The notes below the pieces were generated by a model, which was given only the letters and a program-made list of their open reading frames with translations, had not been told where the DNA came from and did not search any database. 64,000 nt of DNA from Acidovorax sp. HDW3 (lineage in GTDB: Bacteria > Pseudomonadota > Gammaproteobacteria > Burkholderiales > Burkholderiaceae_C): NCBI RefSeq assembly GCF_011303755.1, contig NZ_CP049885.1, positions 398,001-462,000 on the forward strand. Direction: 5' to 3'. Below are positions 38,420 through 48,703 of this stretch, in pieces (positions within the stretch are counted from its first letter, which is position 1; each line of letters begins with the position of its first letter). A program made the position numbers and the translations under genes.

Positions 38420-39652
38420 ATGCCCGACAAGACTTCGCTCGACAAGAGCAAGATCCGTTTTCTGCTGCTCGAAGGCATTCACCCCAGCGCGCAAGAGGTG
38501 TTGCGCGCGGCGGGTTACACGCAGATCGAGGCCCTGCCCGGCGCGCTCGAAGGCCAGGAGCTGCAGCGCAAGATCGCCGATGCGCACTTCATTGGCGTGC
38601 GCTCGCGCACCCAGCTCACGGCCGAGGTGCTGGCGCACGCGCACAAGCTGGTGGCGATTGGTTGCTTTTGCATCGGCACCAACCAGGTCGATTTGAACGC
38701 CGCGCGCGAGAAGGGCATTGCCGTCTTCAACGCGCCGTACTCCAACACCCGCTCGGTGGCCGAGCTGGTGCTGGCCGAGGCCATCTTGCTGCTGCGCGGC
38801 ATTCCGGCGCGCAACGCGGCGGCGCACCGGGGCGGCTGGCTCAAGAGCGCCGACAACGCCTTCGAGGCGCGCGGCAAGACACTGGGCATCGTCGGCTACG
38901 GCGCCATCGGCTCGCAGCTGTCGGTGCTGGCCGAGGGCCTGGGAATGCAGGTGCTGTTCCATGACGTGGTCAACAAGCTGCCGCTGGGCAACGCGCGCCA
39001 GGCGGCCAGCCTGCCGGCGCTGCTGGCGGCGAGCGACATCGTCAGTCTGCACGTGCCTGAGCTGCCGTCCACGCAGTGGATGGTCGGCGCCGCCGAGATC
39101 GCGCAGATGAAGCCCGGCGCCATCCTCATCAACGCCTCGCGCGGCACGGTGGTCGAGATCGAGCCGCTGGCCGCTGCCCTCAAGGCGGGCAAGCTGCTGG
39201 GTGCGGCCGTGGACGTGTTCCCTGCCGAACCCAAGAGCAACAAGGACGAATTCGTCTCGCCGCTGCGCGGGCTCGACAACGTCATCCTGACGCCGCACAT
39301 CGGCGGCTCGACGCAGGAGGCGCAGGCCAACATCGGCCTGGAAGTGGCAGAAAAACTCGTCAAGTACAGCGACAACGGCACCAGCACCACCTCGGTCAAT
39401 TTCCCCGAAGTGGCGCTGCCGGCGCACCCGGGCAAGCACCGCATCCTGCACGTGCACCGCAACCAGCCGGGCGTGCTCTCGGCCATCAACCAGGTGTTTG
39501 CGCAGCTGGGGGTGAACATTGCGGCGCAGTACCTGCAGACGAACGAAAAACTGGGCTACGTGGTGATCGACCTGGATGCGGCTTCGTCCGAGGCGGCGCT
39601 GGAAAAATTGGCGCAGATCGACGCCACGCTGCGCAGCCGGGTGCTGTTTTAG
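38420..39652 (+). CDS. serA: D-3-phosphoglycerate dehydrogenase
   Basis: Protein of 410 aa, the E. coli-type form with ACT domain. It oxidises 3-phosphoglycerate in serine synthesis. The NAD-binding motif GIVGYGAIGSQLSVLAEG is near residue 155, the catalytic Arg region INASRGTVVEIEPLA near 240 and the catalytic His in TPHIGGST near 292. The C-terminal ACT domain (about 335-410) starts at RILHVHRNQPGVLS and binds serine as feedback inhibitor. The ATG at 38420 follows ttgaaggatggccc. Confidence 0.95.
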   Translation: MPDKTSLDKSKIRFLLLEGIHPSAQEVLRAAGYTQIEALPGALEGQELQRKIADAHFIGVRSRTQLTAEVLAHAHKLVAIGCFCIGTNQVDLNAAREKGIAVFNAPYSNTRSVAELVLAEAILLLRGIPARNAAAHRGGWLKSADNAFEARGKTLGIVGYGAIGSQLSVLAEGLGMQVLFHDVVNKLPLGNARQAASLPALLAASDIVSLHVPELPSTQWMVGAAEIAQMKPGAILINASRGTVVEIEPLAAALKAGKLLGAAVDVFPAEPKSNKDEFVSPLRGLDNVILTPHIGGSTQEAQANIGLEVAEKLVKYSDNGTSTTSVNFPEVALPAHPGKHRILHVHRNQPGVLSAINQVFAQLGVNIAAQYLQTNEKLGYVVIDLDAASSEAALEKLAQIDATLRSRVLF

Positions 39653-39681
39653 GCCGCCCGGTCTAGCCGCAGTGCCCCCGG

Positions 39682-39706
39682 GGGAGCAGGCCGGGCCCCT
39701 GCTCCC
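39682..39706 (+). terminator. Terminator hairpin after serA
   Basis: The arms gggagcagg and cctgctccc around a GC loop are followed by ttaaaattt. It lies 30 bp after the serA stop. Surrounding bases (39665-39740) form a further imperfect inverted repeat around gcccccgggg. Confidence 0.6.
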
Positions 39707-39765
39707 TTAAAATTTGCCCCCCCGAGGCCCCCGGGGCGCAGTGCGCCCCTCCCAGGTTGCACCCC

Positions 39766-42700
39766 ATGAACGTTCCGATTGAGCTGGCCGCCTTGCCGCA
39801 AGCCGCAGGCACCGAGCCTGTTCGCCTGCGCGAGATTCCGTACAACTACACGAGCTTTTCCGACCGGGAAATCGTCATCCGCCTGCTCGGCCATGACGCC
39901 TGGGCCGTGCTCGACCAGCTGCGCCGCGAGCGCCGCACGGGCCGCTCGGCGCGGATGCTGTACGAGGTGCTGGGCGACATCTGGGCCGTGCAGCGCAACC
40001 CCTACCTGCAGGACGACCTGATCCACACCCCCGCGCGGCGCAAGATGCTGGTGGACGCCATGCGCCACCGCATGGGCGAGATCGACAAGCGCCGCACGCC
40101 CGACGAAAACCTCGAGCGCGACCGCCGCGTGGGCCTGCTGCTCGACGCTGCCCACCGCGCCATTGCCGAGTTCGACGCCACCCTGGTCGAAGTCGCCGCC
40201 CTGCGCAAGAGCGTGGAAAAGCGCCTGGGCCGGCACACGGCGCGCGACAACATCAAGTTCGACGGGCTGTCCCGCGTCTCGCACGTGACCGACGCCACCG
40301 ACTGGCGCGTGGAATTCCCCTTCGTCGTGCTCACGCCCGACACCGAGGCCGAGATGGCCGCGCTCGTCAAGACCTGCATAGCGCTCGAACTCACCATCAT
40401 CCCGCGCGGCGGCGGCACCGGCTACACCGGCGGCGCCATACCGCTCACCTGGCGCAGCGCCGTCATCAACACCGAAAAGCTCGAAGCCATGAGCGAGGTG
40501 GAAATGCGCCGCCTGCCGGGCCTCGACCACGAGGTGGCGACGGTCTGGAGCGAGGCCGGCGTGGTGACGCAGCGCGTGGCCGATGCGGCCGAGCGCGGCG
40601 GCTACGTGTTTGCCGTCGATCCCACGTCCATCGAGGCCTCGTGCATTGGCGGCAACATCGCCATGAACGCCGGCGGCAAGAAGGCCGTGCTCTGGGGCAC
40701 GGCGCTGGACAACCTGGCGAGCTGGCGCATGGTGACGCCCGAGGCCCAGTGGCTCGAAGTCACGCGCATCAACCACAACCTGGGCAAGATCCACGACGTG
40801 GAGGTGGCGAGCTTTGAGCTGGCGTACTTCGAGGCCGATGGCAAGACCTTGATTCGCACCGAGCGCCTGGACATCCCCGGCAAGACCTTCCGCAAGGAGG
40901 GCCTGGGCAAGGACGTGACGGACAAGTTCCTCGCCGGCCTGCCCGGCGTGCAAAAAGAGGGCACGGACGGCCTGATTACCAGTGCGCGCTGGATCGTGCA
41001 CCGGATGCCCGCACACACGCGCACCGTGTGCCTGGAATTTTTTGGCTCGGCCAAGCTCGCCGTGCCCAGCATCGTCGAGATCAAGGACTTCATGTTCGCC
41101 GAGCAAAAGCGCTCGGGGGTCTTGCTGGCGGGCCTGGAGCACCTGGACGACCGCTACCTCAAGGCCGTGGGCTACGCCACCAAGAGCAAGAAGGGCGCAG
41201 GCCGCCTGCCCAAGATGGTGCTGATCGGCGACATTGCCGGCGACGACCCCGATGCCGTGGCGCGCGCCACCGCCGAGGTGGTGCGCATTGCCAACTCGCG
41301 CGAGGGCGAAGGCTTTACGGCCGTGAGCAGCGAGGCACGCAAGAAGTTCTGGCTCGACCGCAAGCGCACGGCGGCGATCTCCAAGCACACCAACGCCTTC
41401 AAGATCAACGAAGACGTGGTCATCCCGCTGCCGCGCATGGCCGAGTACACCGACGGCATCGAGCGCATCAACATCGAACTCTCGCTGCGCAACAAGCTGG
41501 CGCTGTGCGACGCGCTGGCGGCGTTCTTTGCGCGCGGCGACCTGCCGCTGGGCAAGTTTGACGACGCGCAGGGCATCTCCGCTGCCGAGCTGCTGGGCGA
41601 CCGCGTGGCGCAGGCGCAGGCCCTGGTGGCCGAGGTGCGCGCACTCTGGCAGGGCTGGCTCGACGGCGTGGCCGAACTGTTCCCGCAGCTGCAGGACCAC
41701 AGCCTGCGCGCGAGCTGGAAAGTGCAGCTGCAAAAGCCGCTGGCCGAAATTTTTGCCGGCGTGGCCTACGAGCCCATCCTGAAGGAAGCCGCCGCCATCC
41801 ACCAGAAGGTGCTCAAGGGCCGCGTCTGGGTGGCGCTGCACATGCACGCGGGTGATGGCAACGTGCACACCAACATCCCCGTCAACAGCGACGACTACGA
41901 GATGCTGCAGACGGCGCACGGCGCGGTCGAGCGCATCATGGCTCTTGCCCGCAGCCTGGACGGCGTGATCTCCGGCGAGCACGGCATCGGCATCACCAAA
42001 CTGGAATTCTTGACCGACGCCGAGCTGGCGCCGTTTGCCGAGTACAAGCGCAAGGTCGATCCGCAGGGGCGCTTCAACCGGGGTAAGTTGCTACGAAATC
42101 AGGAGCTGGTAGCGCTTGATGGGCAAGCGCTGGAGGCTGATTTGGCCCATAAAAACGTGCGCCGCTCGCTGCCCTTTGCCGACCTCACCAACGCCTACAC
42201 GCCCAGCTTTGGCCTGATGGGCTATGAGTCGCTCATCATGCAGCAGAGCGACATCGGCAGCATCGTCGCCAGCGTCAAGGACTGCCTGCGCTGTGGCAAG
42301 TGCAAGCCGGTGTGCGCCACCCACGTGCCGCGCGCCAACCTGCTGTACAGCCCGCGCAACAAAATCCTCGCCACCTCGCTCCTGGCCGAGGCGTTCTTGT
42401 ACGAGGAGCAGACGCGCCGCGGCATCTCCAGCCACCACTGGCAGGAATTCGAGGACGTGGCCGACCACTGCACCCTGTGCCACAAGTGCTACAACCCCTG
42501 CCCGGTGAAGATCGACTTCGGCGACGTCACCATGGCCATGCGCAACCTGCTGGTGAAGATGGACAAAAAGAGCTGGCGCGCCGGCAACAAGCTGGCCATG
42601 GCCATGCTCAACAGCACCGAGCCGCGCACCATCAACCTGCTGCGCGCGGGCATGGTCAACGTCGGCTTTCCGGCGCAGCGCCTGGCCGTCGATGTGCTCA

Positions 42701-43695
42701 AAAGCGTGAGCAAACCGCAAACCGCGCGCCCGCCGGCCACCGTGGGCGCCGCGCCCATCAAAGAGCAGGTGATCCACTTCGTCAACAAAAAGCTGCCCGG
42801 CGGCCTGCCGACGAAGACGGCGCGCGCCCTGCTCGACATCGAGAACAAGGACTACGTCCCCATCATCCGCGACCCGGGAACGAGCAGCGATTCCGAGGCG
42901 GTGTTCTACTTCCCCGGCTGCGGCTCGGAGCGCCTTTTTTCACAGGTGGGCCTGGCGACGCAGGCCATGCTCTGGCACGCCGGCGTGCAGACCGTGCTGC
43001 CGCCGGGCTACCTGTGCTGCGGCTACCCGCAGCGCGGCAACGGCCTGCAGGACAAGGCCGAGAAGATGATCACCGACAACCGCGTGCTGTTCCACCGCGT
43101 GGCAACGACGCTGAACTACCTGGACATCAAGACCGTGGTCGTCTCCTGCGGCACCTGCTACGACCAGCTGCAGGGCTATGAATTCGACAAGATCTTCCCC
43201 GGCAGCCGCATCGTCGATATCCACGAATTTTTGCTGGAGAAGGGCATCACGCTGCCGGCAGGCCAGGGCGGCTACCTGTACCACGAGCCCTGCCACAACC
43301 CCATGAAGCAGGGCGACTCCATGGCGACGGTGCGCGCGCTGGTGGGCGACAAGGTGCTCAAGAGCGAGCGCTGCTGCGGCGAATCGGGCACGCTGGGCGT
43401 CTCGCGCCCCGATGTGTCCACCCAGGTGCGCTTTCGCAAGACCGAAGAAATCAGGAAGGGCGAGGCCCAGCTGCGCGCCAGCGGCGCCGTCGGCGCGCAG
43501 GACAACGTCAAAATTTTGACCAGCTGCCCGAGCTGCCTGCAGGGCATCTCGCGCTACCAGGACGACCTGTCCACCGGCCTGCTCGAAGCCGACTACATCG
43601 TCATCGAGATGGCCAAGCAGCTCCTGGGCGAGAACTGGCTGCCCGAATACGTGGCGCGCGCCAACGCGGGCGGCATCGAGCGGGTGCTGGTGTGA
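39766..43695 (+). CDS. Giant FAD-binding and 4Fe-4S oxidoreductase (DUF3683; D-lactate/glycolate dehydrogenase type)
   Basis: Protein of 1309 aa joining three parts. A DUF3683 N-terminus (about 1-180) is followed by a GlcD/Dld-like flavin part (about 180-770: [16 protein letters not shown] near 210, [15 protein letters not shown] near 695, [13 protein letters not shown] near 737). The GlcF-like part (about 800-1309) has two 4Fe-4S motifs, [11 protein letters not shown] near 843 and [11 protein letters not shown] near 905, and CCG-type heterodisulfide-reductase motifs ([30 protein letters not shown]). It probably oxidises a 2-hydroxy acid and passes electrons to the quinone pool; the substrate is unproven. 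Residues about 774-796 between the flavin and Fe-S parts are encoded by a dispersed repeat element. Confidence 0.88.
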   Translation: MNVPIELAALPQAAGTEPVRLREIPYNYTSFSDREIVIRLLGHDAWAVLDQLRRERRTGRSARMLYEVLGDIWAVQRNPYLQDDLIHTPARRKMLVDAMRHRMGEIDKRRTPDENLERDRRVGLLLDAAHRAIAEFDATLVEVAALRKSVEKRLGRHTARDNIKFDGLSRVSHVTDATDWRVEFPFVVLTPDTEAEMAALVKTCIALELTIIPRGGGTGYTGGAIPLTWRSAVINTEKLEAMSEVEMRRLPGLDHEVATVWSEAGVVTQRVADAAERGGYVFAVDPTSIEASCIGGNIAMNAGGKKAVLWGTALDNLASWRMVTPEAQWLEVTRINHNLGKIHDVEVASFELAYFEADGKTLIRTERLDIPGKTFRKEGLGKDVTDKFLAGLPGVQKEGTDGLITSARWIVHRMPAHTRTVCLEFFGSAKLAVPSIVEIKDFMFAEQKRSGVLLAGLEHLDDRYLKAVGYATKSKKGAGRLPKMVLIGDIAGDDPDAVARATAEVVRIANSREGEGFTAVSSEARKKFWLDRKRTAAISKHTNAFKINEDVVIPLPRMAEYTDGIERINIELSLRNKLALCDALAAFFARGDLPLGKFDDAQGISAAELLGDRVAQAQALVAEVRALWQGWLDGVAELFPQLQDHSLRASWKVQLQKPLAEIFAGVAYEPILKEAAAIHQKVLKGRVWVALHMHAGDGNVHTNIPVNSDDYEMLQTAHGAVERIMALARSLDGVISGEHGIGITKLEFLTDAELAPFAEYKRKVDPQGRFNRGKLLRNQELVALDGQALEADLAHKNVRRSLPFADLTNAYTPSFGLMGYESLIMQQSDIGSIVASVKDCLRCGKCKPVCATHVPRANLLYSPRNKILATSLLAEAFLYEEQTRRGISSHHWQEFEDVADHCTLCHKCYNPCPVKIDFGDVTMAMRNLLVKMDKKSWRAGNKLAMAMLNSTEPRTINLLRAGMVNVGFPAQRLAVDVLKSVSKPQTARPPATVGAAPIKEQVIHFVNKKLPGGLPTKTARALLDIENKDYVPIIRDPGTSSDSEAVFYFPGCGSERLFSQVGLATQAMLWHAGVQTVLPPGYLCCGYPQRGNGLQDKAEKMITDNRVLFHRVATTLNYLDIKTVVVSCGTCYDQLQGYEFDKIFPGSRIVDIHEFLLEKGITLPAGQGGYLYHEPCHNPMKQGDSMATVRALVGDKVLKSERCCGESGTLGVSRPDVSTQVRFRKTEEIRKGEAQLRASGAVGAQDNVKILTSCPSCLQGISRYQDDLSTGLLEADYIVIEMAKQLLGENWLPEYVARANAGGIERVLV
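42089..42153 (+). repeat. Two-hairpin dispersed repeat, copy 8, inside the FAD/Fe-S oxidoreductase
   Basis: ttgctacgaaatcaggagct, then ggtagcgcttgatgggcaag, then cgctggaggctgatttggcc matches the forward copies base for base over most of its length, including the palindrome gcgcttg..caagcgc and the tail ggaggc. It is in frame, without stop codons, and encodes [20 protein letters not shown] between two domains. Confidence 0.85.
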
Positions 43696-44147
43696 CCGCA
43701 TCGAGCTGCCCCCTGTGCACCACCGACGGCGGCCCGCTGGTCTGGCGCGGCGACAAGCTGCGCGTCATCCGCGCCGATGAGGAGGCCGAAAAAGGCTTTC
43801 CCGCCTTCTACCGCGTGGTCTGGAACGGCCATGCGGCCGAGTTCTCCGACCTCTCGCCGCCCGAGCGCCAGCACTGCATGGAGGCCGTGGCCGTGGTCGA
43901 GCAGGCGCTGCGTGAGCAGCTCGCGCCCACCAAGATCAACCTGGCGGCGCTGGGCAATATGGTGCCGCACCTGCATTGGCACGTGGTGGCCCGTTTTGAC
44001 TGGGACAGCCACTTCCCCGCGCCCGTGTGGGCCCCGGCGCAGCGTGCGCGCGACCTGCAGCGCGAGCAGGCCGTCAGGGCGCGCCTGCCCGCGCTTGAAG
44101 ACCTGCTGCGCGCGCGTTTGTCGAACCTTGTCCCTTCTGCGTCATGA
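43692..44147 (+). CDS. HIT family nucleotide-binding protein
   Basis: Protein of 151 aa of the histidine-triad superfamily. The motif HLHWHVVAR near residue 96 carries the triad. CPLC at residues 6-9 is a possible zinc-binding pair. HIT proteins hydrolyse or transfer nucleotide groups, but the substrate is unknown. The GTG start at 43692 overlaps the stop of the oxidoreductase gene (GTGA), and its own stop overlaps the DUF971 gene by 4 bp, indicating one transcript. Confidence 0.85.
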   Translation: MTASSCPLCTTDGGPLVWRGDKLRVIRADEEAEKGFPAFYRVVWNGHAAEFSDLSPPERQHCMEAVAVVEQALREQLAPTKINLAALGNMVPHLHWHVVARFDWDSHFPAPVWAPAQRARDLQREQAVRARLPALEDLLRARLSNLVPSAS

Positions 44148-44548
44148 GCAAATCCCCCATTCCCCAGGCCATCACGGTGCACGAGCAGTCGCGCGTGCTC
44201 GAAGTCGTGTTCGACGATGGCGCACACTTTCGCCTGCCGTTCGAGTTGCTGCGCGTGTACTCGCCCTCGGCCGAGGTCATGGGCCACGGCCCGGGCCAGG
44301 AGGTGCTGCAGACCGGCAAGCGCGAGGTCGCCATCGTGCAGCTCGACGCCGTCGGCCACTACGCCGTGCAGCCCACGTTCTCCGACGGCCACGACAGCGG
44401 CATCTTCACCTGGGCCTACCTGTACGAGCTCGGGCGCGACCAGGTGCAGCTGTGGCAGCGCTACCTCGACCGCCTGCAGGCCGCCGGCGTAGAGCGCGAT
44501 GCCCCCATGCGCCCCAAGGCCCACAAGGGCGGCTGCGGCGGGCATTGA
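44144..44548 (+). CDS. DUF971 protein (gamma-butyrobetaine hydroxylase-like N-terminal domain)
   Basis: Protein of 134 aa that consists of the DUF971/GBBH-like N-terminal domain alone. Visible: LEVVFDDGAHFRLPFELLRV near residue 20, the acidic strand IVQLDAVGHYAVQPTFSDGH near 68, and WAYLYELGR near 91. The C-terminus HKGGCGGH is rich in Cys and His. These small proteins are linked to Fe-S cluster biology by family context, as in ApbC/Mrp fusions. The gene lies between the Fe-S oxidoreductase unit and ubiE. Confidence 0.85.
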   Translation: MSKSPIPQAITVHEQSRVLEVVFDDGAHFRLPFELLRVYSPSAEVMGHGPGQEVLQTGKREVAIVQLDAVGHYAVQPTFSDGHDSGIFTWAYLYELGRDQVQLWQRYLDRLQAAGVERDAPMRPKAHKGGCGGH

Positions 44549-44612
44549 TGCTATTATTTTGGTAGCTTGTAGCGCTTGCTGGATAAGCGTTACGGCCTGT
44601 TTTCATTCATTT
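44549..44612 (+). repeat. Two-hairpin dispersed repeat, copy 9
   Basis: Forward copy right after the DUF971 stop: gctattattttggtagcttg, then tagcgcttgctggataagcg, the tail ttacggcc and tttcattcattttt. It lies in the DUF971-ubiE spacer. Confidence 0.85.
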
Positions 44613-44687
44613 TTGCGACACATGCCCCAGGCCCGTGCGGGGTTGTCGCTGTACGCCGGGCGCCCGCGTCCCTAGGATTGCCTCCCT

Positions 44688-45419
44688 ATGAGCACCACGC
44701 ATTTCGGTTTTGAAACCGTCGAAGAACAAGACAAGGCGCGCCGCGTGCGCGGCGTGTTCGACTCCGTTGCCTCCAAGTACGACGTCATGAACGACTTCAT
44801 GTCGGCCGGCCTGCACCGCGCCTGGAAGGCGTACACCGTCATGGTGGCGAACCTGCGCGAGGGCGACCAGGTGCTCGACATCGCTGGCGGCACGGGCGAC
44901 CTGTCGCTGGCCTTTGCCAAAAAAGTGGGCGCCACCGGCCGCGTGGTGCATACCGACATCAACGAAGCCATGCTGCGCGTGGGGCGCGACCGCCTGATCG
45001 ACAAGGGCGTGGTGCTGCCCACCCTGGTGTGCGACGCTGAAAAGCTGCCCTTCCCGGATGGCCATTTCGATCTCGTGAGCGTCGCCTTCGGCCTGCGCAA
45101 CATGACGCACAAAGACCAGGCCCTGGCCGAGATGTGCCGCGTGCTCAGGCCCGGTGGCCGCCTGCTGGTGCTCGAATTTTCCAAAATTGCCCAGCCGCTG
45201 GCCAAAGCCTACGACTGGTATTCCTTCAACGTCCTGCCGCGCCTGGGACAGTTCGTGGCCGGCGATGCCGACAGTTACCGTTATTTGGCCGAATCCATCC
45301 GGATGCACCCCGGTCAGGAGGAACTAAAAGCCCTGATGCAGAACAATGGATTTGGTCATGTGGATTATCACAACATGACCGGCGGCATTGTGGCCTTGCA
45401 TATGGGCATCAAGTGCTGA
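44688..45419 (+). CDS. ubiE: Ubiquinone/menaquinone C-methyltransferase UbiE
   Basis: SAM-dependent methyltransferase of 243 aa for C-2 methylation in ubiquinone synthesis. SAM motif [19 protein letters not shown] is near residue 64. The family signatures [17 protein letters not shown] near 27 and [14 protein letters not shown] near 153 are clear. The C-terminus [16 protein letters not shown] is canonical. It heads the ubiE-Tim44-ubiJ-ubiB series. Confidence 0.97.
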   Translation: MSTTHFGFETVEEQDKARRVRGVFDSVASKYDVMNDFMSAGLHRAWKAYTVMVANLREGDQVLDIAGGTGDLSLAFAKKVGATGRVVHTDINEAMLRVGRDRLIDKGVVLPTLVCDAEKLPFPDGHFDLVSVAFGLRNMTHKDQALAEMCRVLRPGGRLLVLEFSKIAQPLAKAYDWYSFNVLPRLGQFVAGDADSYRYLAESIRMHPGQEELKALMQNNGFGHVDYHNMTGGIVALHMGIKC

Positions 45420-45461
45420 TTTTTTTTTCCAACTGCTCCTCGATAGAAAGCGAAACAAGAC

Positions 45462-46469
45462 ATGAAAAAACTGTGGTCTGTGGTTCTCGTCGCCCTGCTG
45501 ACGCTGGCCCATGTGGATGCCGACGCCCGCCGCCTGGGTGGCGGCAAGTCCATGGGCAAACAGTCGAGCAACGTCACGCAACGCGAGGCGGCGCCCTCCG
45601 CGCCGGCTGCGCCGGCCCAAAACGCCGTACCGCAAAACGCTGCGGCCAAGCCGGCCACGCCGGCAGCAGCCCCTGCGACGGCACCGAAGAAGCCGTGGGG
45701 CGCCATGCTCGGGGGGCTGGCCGCTGGCCTGGGGCTGGCTTGGCTGGCCCATTCGCTGGGCTTGGGTGAGGCCTTTGGCAATATGTTGATGTTCGCTTTG
45801 CTCGCTTTTGCCGCAGTAGCCGTGATCGGTATGGTGATGCGAGCGCGCAAGGCCAAATCGGCCCAGCCGGCGGCAGCGCCTTTTGCTTTTCAGGGTGCAG
45901 CTGCGGGAGTGGGGCCGGTGCCGGTCAACGCCCCTGTGGCGCCGCAGTACAACCCCGAGAAAATTGGCAACGACGCCTCGGCACGCCCTTGGGAGAGCCA
46001 GGGCGCGTCCTTTGAGGCAGCGCGTCCGGCCGCTGGCGGCGTGGTCATCGGCTCGGCCCTGGCAGGCTCGCAAAATTGGGGCGTACCGGCAGATTTCGAT
46101 ACCGCCGGCTTCTTGGCAGCGGCCAAGCGCAACTTCGTCACCCTGCAGTCTGCCTGGGATCGCGCCGACGTGGATGCCCTGCGCTCGATGATGACCGACG
46201 ACATGCTGGCCGAGGTGCGCAGCCAGCTCGCCGACCGCGAGCAGCACCGGGGCAGCGAGCCCAACCATACCCACGTGGACGTGATCGAGGCGCAGCTGCT
46301 GGGCATCGAAGACCTGGGCAGCGACTACATGGCCAGCGTCGAGTTCTCCGGCATGATGCGCGAGGAACAGGGTGCCGGCCTGAGCCCGTTCCGTGAAGTC
46401 TGGAACATGACCAAGCCCAAGAGCGGCAGCAGCGGTTGGCTGGTGGCGGGCCTGCAAGCCCTGCAATAA
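45462..46469 (+). CDS. Tim44-like domain protein, secreted or membrane-anchored
   Basis: Protein of 335 aa. A signal peptide (MKKLWSVVLVALLTLAHVDA) is followed by a low-complexity Ala/Pro region (about 40-75), one or two hydrophobic segments at about 80-125 (LGLAWLAHSLGLGEAFGNML, then FAAVAVIGMVM), and a C-terminal Tim44-like domain at about 200-335 (FVTLQSAWDRADVDALRSMM). In bacteria such proteins occur near ubiquinone genes, but no function is established. It lies between ubiE and ubiJ in the same orientation. Confidence 0.85.
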   Translation: MKKLWSVVLVALLTLAHVDADARRLGGGKSMGKQSSNVTQREAAPSAPAAPAQNAVPQNAAAKPATPAAAPATAPKKPWGAMLGGLAAGLGLAWLAHSLGLGEAFGNMLMFALLAFAAVAVIGMVMRARKAKSAQPAAAPFAFQGAAAGVGPVPVNAPVAPQYNPEKIGNDASARPWESQGASFEAARPAAGGVVIGSALAGSQNWGVPADFDTAGFLAAAKRNFVTLQSAWDRADVDALRSMMTDDMLAEVRSQLADREQHRGSEPNHTHVDVIEAQLLGIEDLGSDYMASVEFSGMMREEQGAGLSPFREVWNMTKPKSGSSGWLVAGLQALQ

Positions 46470-46538
46470 GGCAGCAACCCTAGGCGAAGCAGCCCTTGGC
46501 GGGCTGCAAGCCTGGTGGATTGGGGATAATCGGGGACT

Positions 46539-47108
46539 ATGGCAACACAGTCCCCTTTTTCATTCCTGCAAGGTCTTTTCGAGCGCGTCGCCGCCGGGCC
46601 GCAACCGCCGCAATGGATGGTGCATGAGGTGCAGCAGCGCGTGGTGTTGCTGCTCAACCATGTGCTGATGCAAGAGCGCGAGGCCATGGCACGCCTGCTG
46701 GCGCAGCGCGGGCGCGTGGCGCGGGTGCAGTGGCGCCAGTATTTCATGGCTCTGCAAATCACCCCGGCGGGCCTGTTCAACCTGGCTGCCGACGGCGCTG
46801 CGCCCGATCTGCAGATCGAGGTCACCGAACCTTCGCCCCTGGCGCTGGCCCAGGCTGCGCTGCGCGGCGACAAGCCCACCATCCGCATTCAGGGCGACGT
46901 GCAGCTCGCCGGCGAGATCCAGTGGCTGGCCGACCACGTGCGCTGGGACATCGAGGAAGACCTGGCGCGCCTGCTGGGCGACGCGCCAGCGCACCTTATC
47001 GCCGCCACCGCGCGGCGCGTGCTGCAGGCGCTGGCCGGTTTTGTGGCGCCCCTGGCCGGCAAGGCGGCGGGTGCGGCCCTTGTCGTGCCCGAGCGGACGG
47101 TGCCATGA
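46539..47108 (+). CDS. ubiJ: Ubiquinone biosynthesis accessory factor UbiJ (SCP2 domain)
   Basis: Protein of 189 aa. The SCP2-like lipid-binding domain covers about residues 10-110, and the C-terminal helix ([20 protein letters not shown] near 130) is the family's coiled part. UbiJ and UbiK scaffold the Ubi enzyme complex that acts on membrane-extracted intermediates. Its stop overlaps the ubiB start (ATGA), matching the ubiE-ubiJ-ubiB order of E. coli. Confidence 0.9.
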   Translation: MATQSPFSFLQGLFERVAAGPQPPQWMVHEVQQRVVLLLNHVLMQEREAMARLLAQRGRVARVQWRQYFMALQITPAGLFNLAADGAAPDLQIEVTEPSPLALAQAALRGDKPTIRIQGDVQLAGEIQWLADHVRWDIEEDLARLLGDAPAHLIAATARRVLQALAGFVAPLAGKAAGAALVVPERTVP

Positions 47109-48670
47109 CGCGTTTTTTTCGTGGCGCCACCATCGTCTGGGTGGTGCTGCGTTATGGGCTCGACGAGCTGGTGCTGTCGAGCTTCGAGCACCCCTGGCTG
47201 CGCCTGCTGACGCGCATCGTCACCGTCGGGCGCAAGCTCGAAGCACCGCGCGGCCAGCGCCTGCGCGAGGCGCTGGAGCGCCTGGGCCCGATCTTCGTCA
47301 AGTTCGGGCAGGTGCTCTCCACCCGGCGCGACCTGATGCCGCCCGACATTGCCGACGAGCTGGCGCTGTTGCAGGACCGCGTGCCGCCGTTCGATCCAGA
47401 GATCGCCATCGCCACCATCGAGCGCGCCTACCGCAAGCCGCTGGCGCAGGTGTTCACGCATTTCGAGCGCGAGCCGGTGGCCAGCGCCTCGATTGCCCAG
47501 GTGCACTTTGCGCGCCTGCGCGACCGTGCGGGCGTGGAGCGCGAGGTGGCCGTCAAGGTGCTGCGCCCGAACATGCTGCCGGTGATCGAGAAAGACCTGG
47601 CCCTCATGCGCCTGATGGCTGGCTGGGTCGAGAGCCTTTCGGCCGACGGCAAGCGCCTGAAGCCGCGCGAGGTCGTGGCCGAGTTCGATATGTACCTGCA
47701 CGACGAGCTCGACCTGATGTGCGAGGCGGCGAATGCAGCGCAGCTGCGGCGCAACATGGATGGCCTGAACCTGGTGCTGGTGCCCGAGATTTTTTGGGAT
47801 TTTTGCCGCACCGACGTGATGGTGATGGAGCGCATGAACGGCGTGCCCATCAGCCAGGTCGAGCGCCTGCGCGCGGCCGGGGTCGATATCCCCAAGCTGG
47901 CGCGCGACGGCGTGACGATTTTCTTCACCCAGGTGTTCCGCGACGGCTTTTTTCATGCCGACATGCACCCGGGCAACATCCAGGTCAGCCTGGACGCGGC
48001 CACGTTCGGGCGCTACATCTCGCTCGACTTCGGCATCGTCGGCTCGCTCACCGAGGTCGATAAAGAATATCTGGCGCAAAACTTCACGGCATTTTTTCGC
48101 CGCGACTACAAGCGCGTGGCTGAGCTGCACATTGAAAGCGGCTGGGTGCCCGCGAGCACGCGCGTCAACGAACTCGAAGCGGCGGTGCGCACCGTGTGCG
48201 AGCCCTACTTCGATCGCCCGCTCAAGGAAATATCGCTGGGCATGGTGTTGATGCGGCTGTTCCAGACCTCGCGCCGCTTCAACGTCGAGATCCAGCCGCA
48301 GCTCGTGCTGCTGCAAAAAACCCTGCTCAACATCGAGGGCCTGGGGCGCCAGCTCGACCCCGAACTCGATTTGTGGAGCACGGCCAAGCCGTTCCTGGAA
48401 AAGTGGATGCTTGACCAGATGGGCCCGCAGCGCCTGCTGCGTGAGCTGCGCGACCAGGCGCCGCACTACGCCAAGCTCCTGCCCGAGCTGCCGCGCCTGC
48501 TGCACAGCCATTTGCAGCAAAACCAGGGCCCAACGCCGCAGTTGCTGCGCGAGCTGCTACAAACTCAGGAGCGCACCAACCGCCTGCTGCAAAGTCTGGT
48601 GTACGGTGGCATGGGCTTTGTGCTGGGCCTGCTGGTGATGCAGCTGTACGTGCGCATCCGTATTTTCTAA
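47105..48670 (+). CDS. ubiB: Atypical kinase/ATPase UbiB
   Basis: Protein of 521 aa of the ABC1/ADCK/UbiB family, needed for ubiquinone synthesis. The KxGQ motif [20 protein letters not shown] lies near residue 64, the nucleotide-binding SIASIAQ-type loop [12 protein letters not shown] near 127, and the catalytic region [10 protein letters not shown] near 288. The C-terminus has two hydrophobic helices (about 495-521) that anchor it in the membrane. The ATG at 47105 gives the canonical MTRFFRG start. Confidence 0.95.
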   Translation: MTRFFRGATIVWVVLRYGLDELVLSSFEHPWLRLLTRIVTVGRKLEAPRGQRLREALERLGPIFVKFGQVLSTRRDLMPPDIADELALLQDRVPPFDPEIAIATIERAYRKPLAQVFTHFEREPVASASIAQVHFARLRDRAGVEREVAVKVLRPNMLPVIEKDLALMRLMAGWVESLSADGKRLKPREVVAEFDMYLHDELDLMCEAANAAQLRRNMDGLNLVLVPEIFWDFCRTDVMVMERMNGVPISQVERLRAAGVDIPKLARDGVTIFFTQVFRDGFFHADMHPGNIQVSLDAATFGRYISLDFGIVGSLTEVDKEYLAQNFTAFFRRDYKRVAELHIESGWVPASTRVNELEAAVRTVCEPYFDRPLKEISLGMVLMRLFQTSRRFNVEIQPQLVLLQKTLLNIEGLGRQLDPELDLWSTAKPFLEKWMLDQMGPQRLLRELRDQAPHYAKLLPELPRLLHSHLQQNQGPTPQLLRELLQTQERTNRLLQSLVYGGMGFVLGLLVMQLYVRIRIF

Positions 48671-48703
48671 TCCCCTTTTTGTTTTTTGCCCTAGGAGTCC
48701 AGC

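Noticed and set aside
39649-41982. A 777-codon open frame opposite the FAD/Fe-S oxidoreductase
   Set aside because: It lies wholly opposite an identified gene, shows shadow-type composition and lacks a ribosome site or any domain.
48548-48580. Another repeat copy inside ubiB (ctgctacaaactcaggagcg)
   Set aside because: Only a short piece resembles the repeat and the palindromic core is absent, so it is probably chance.
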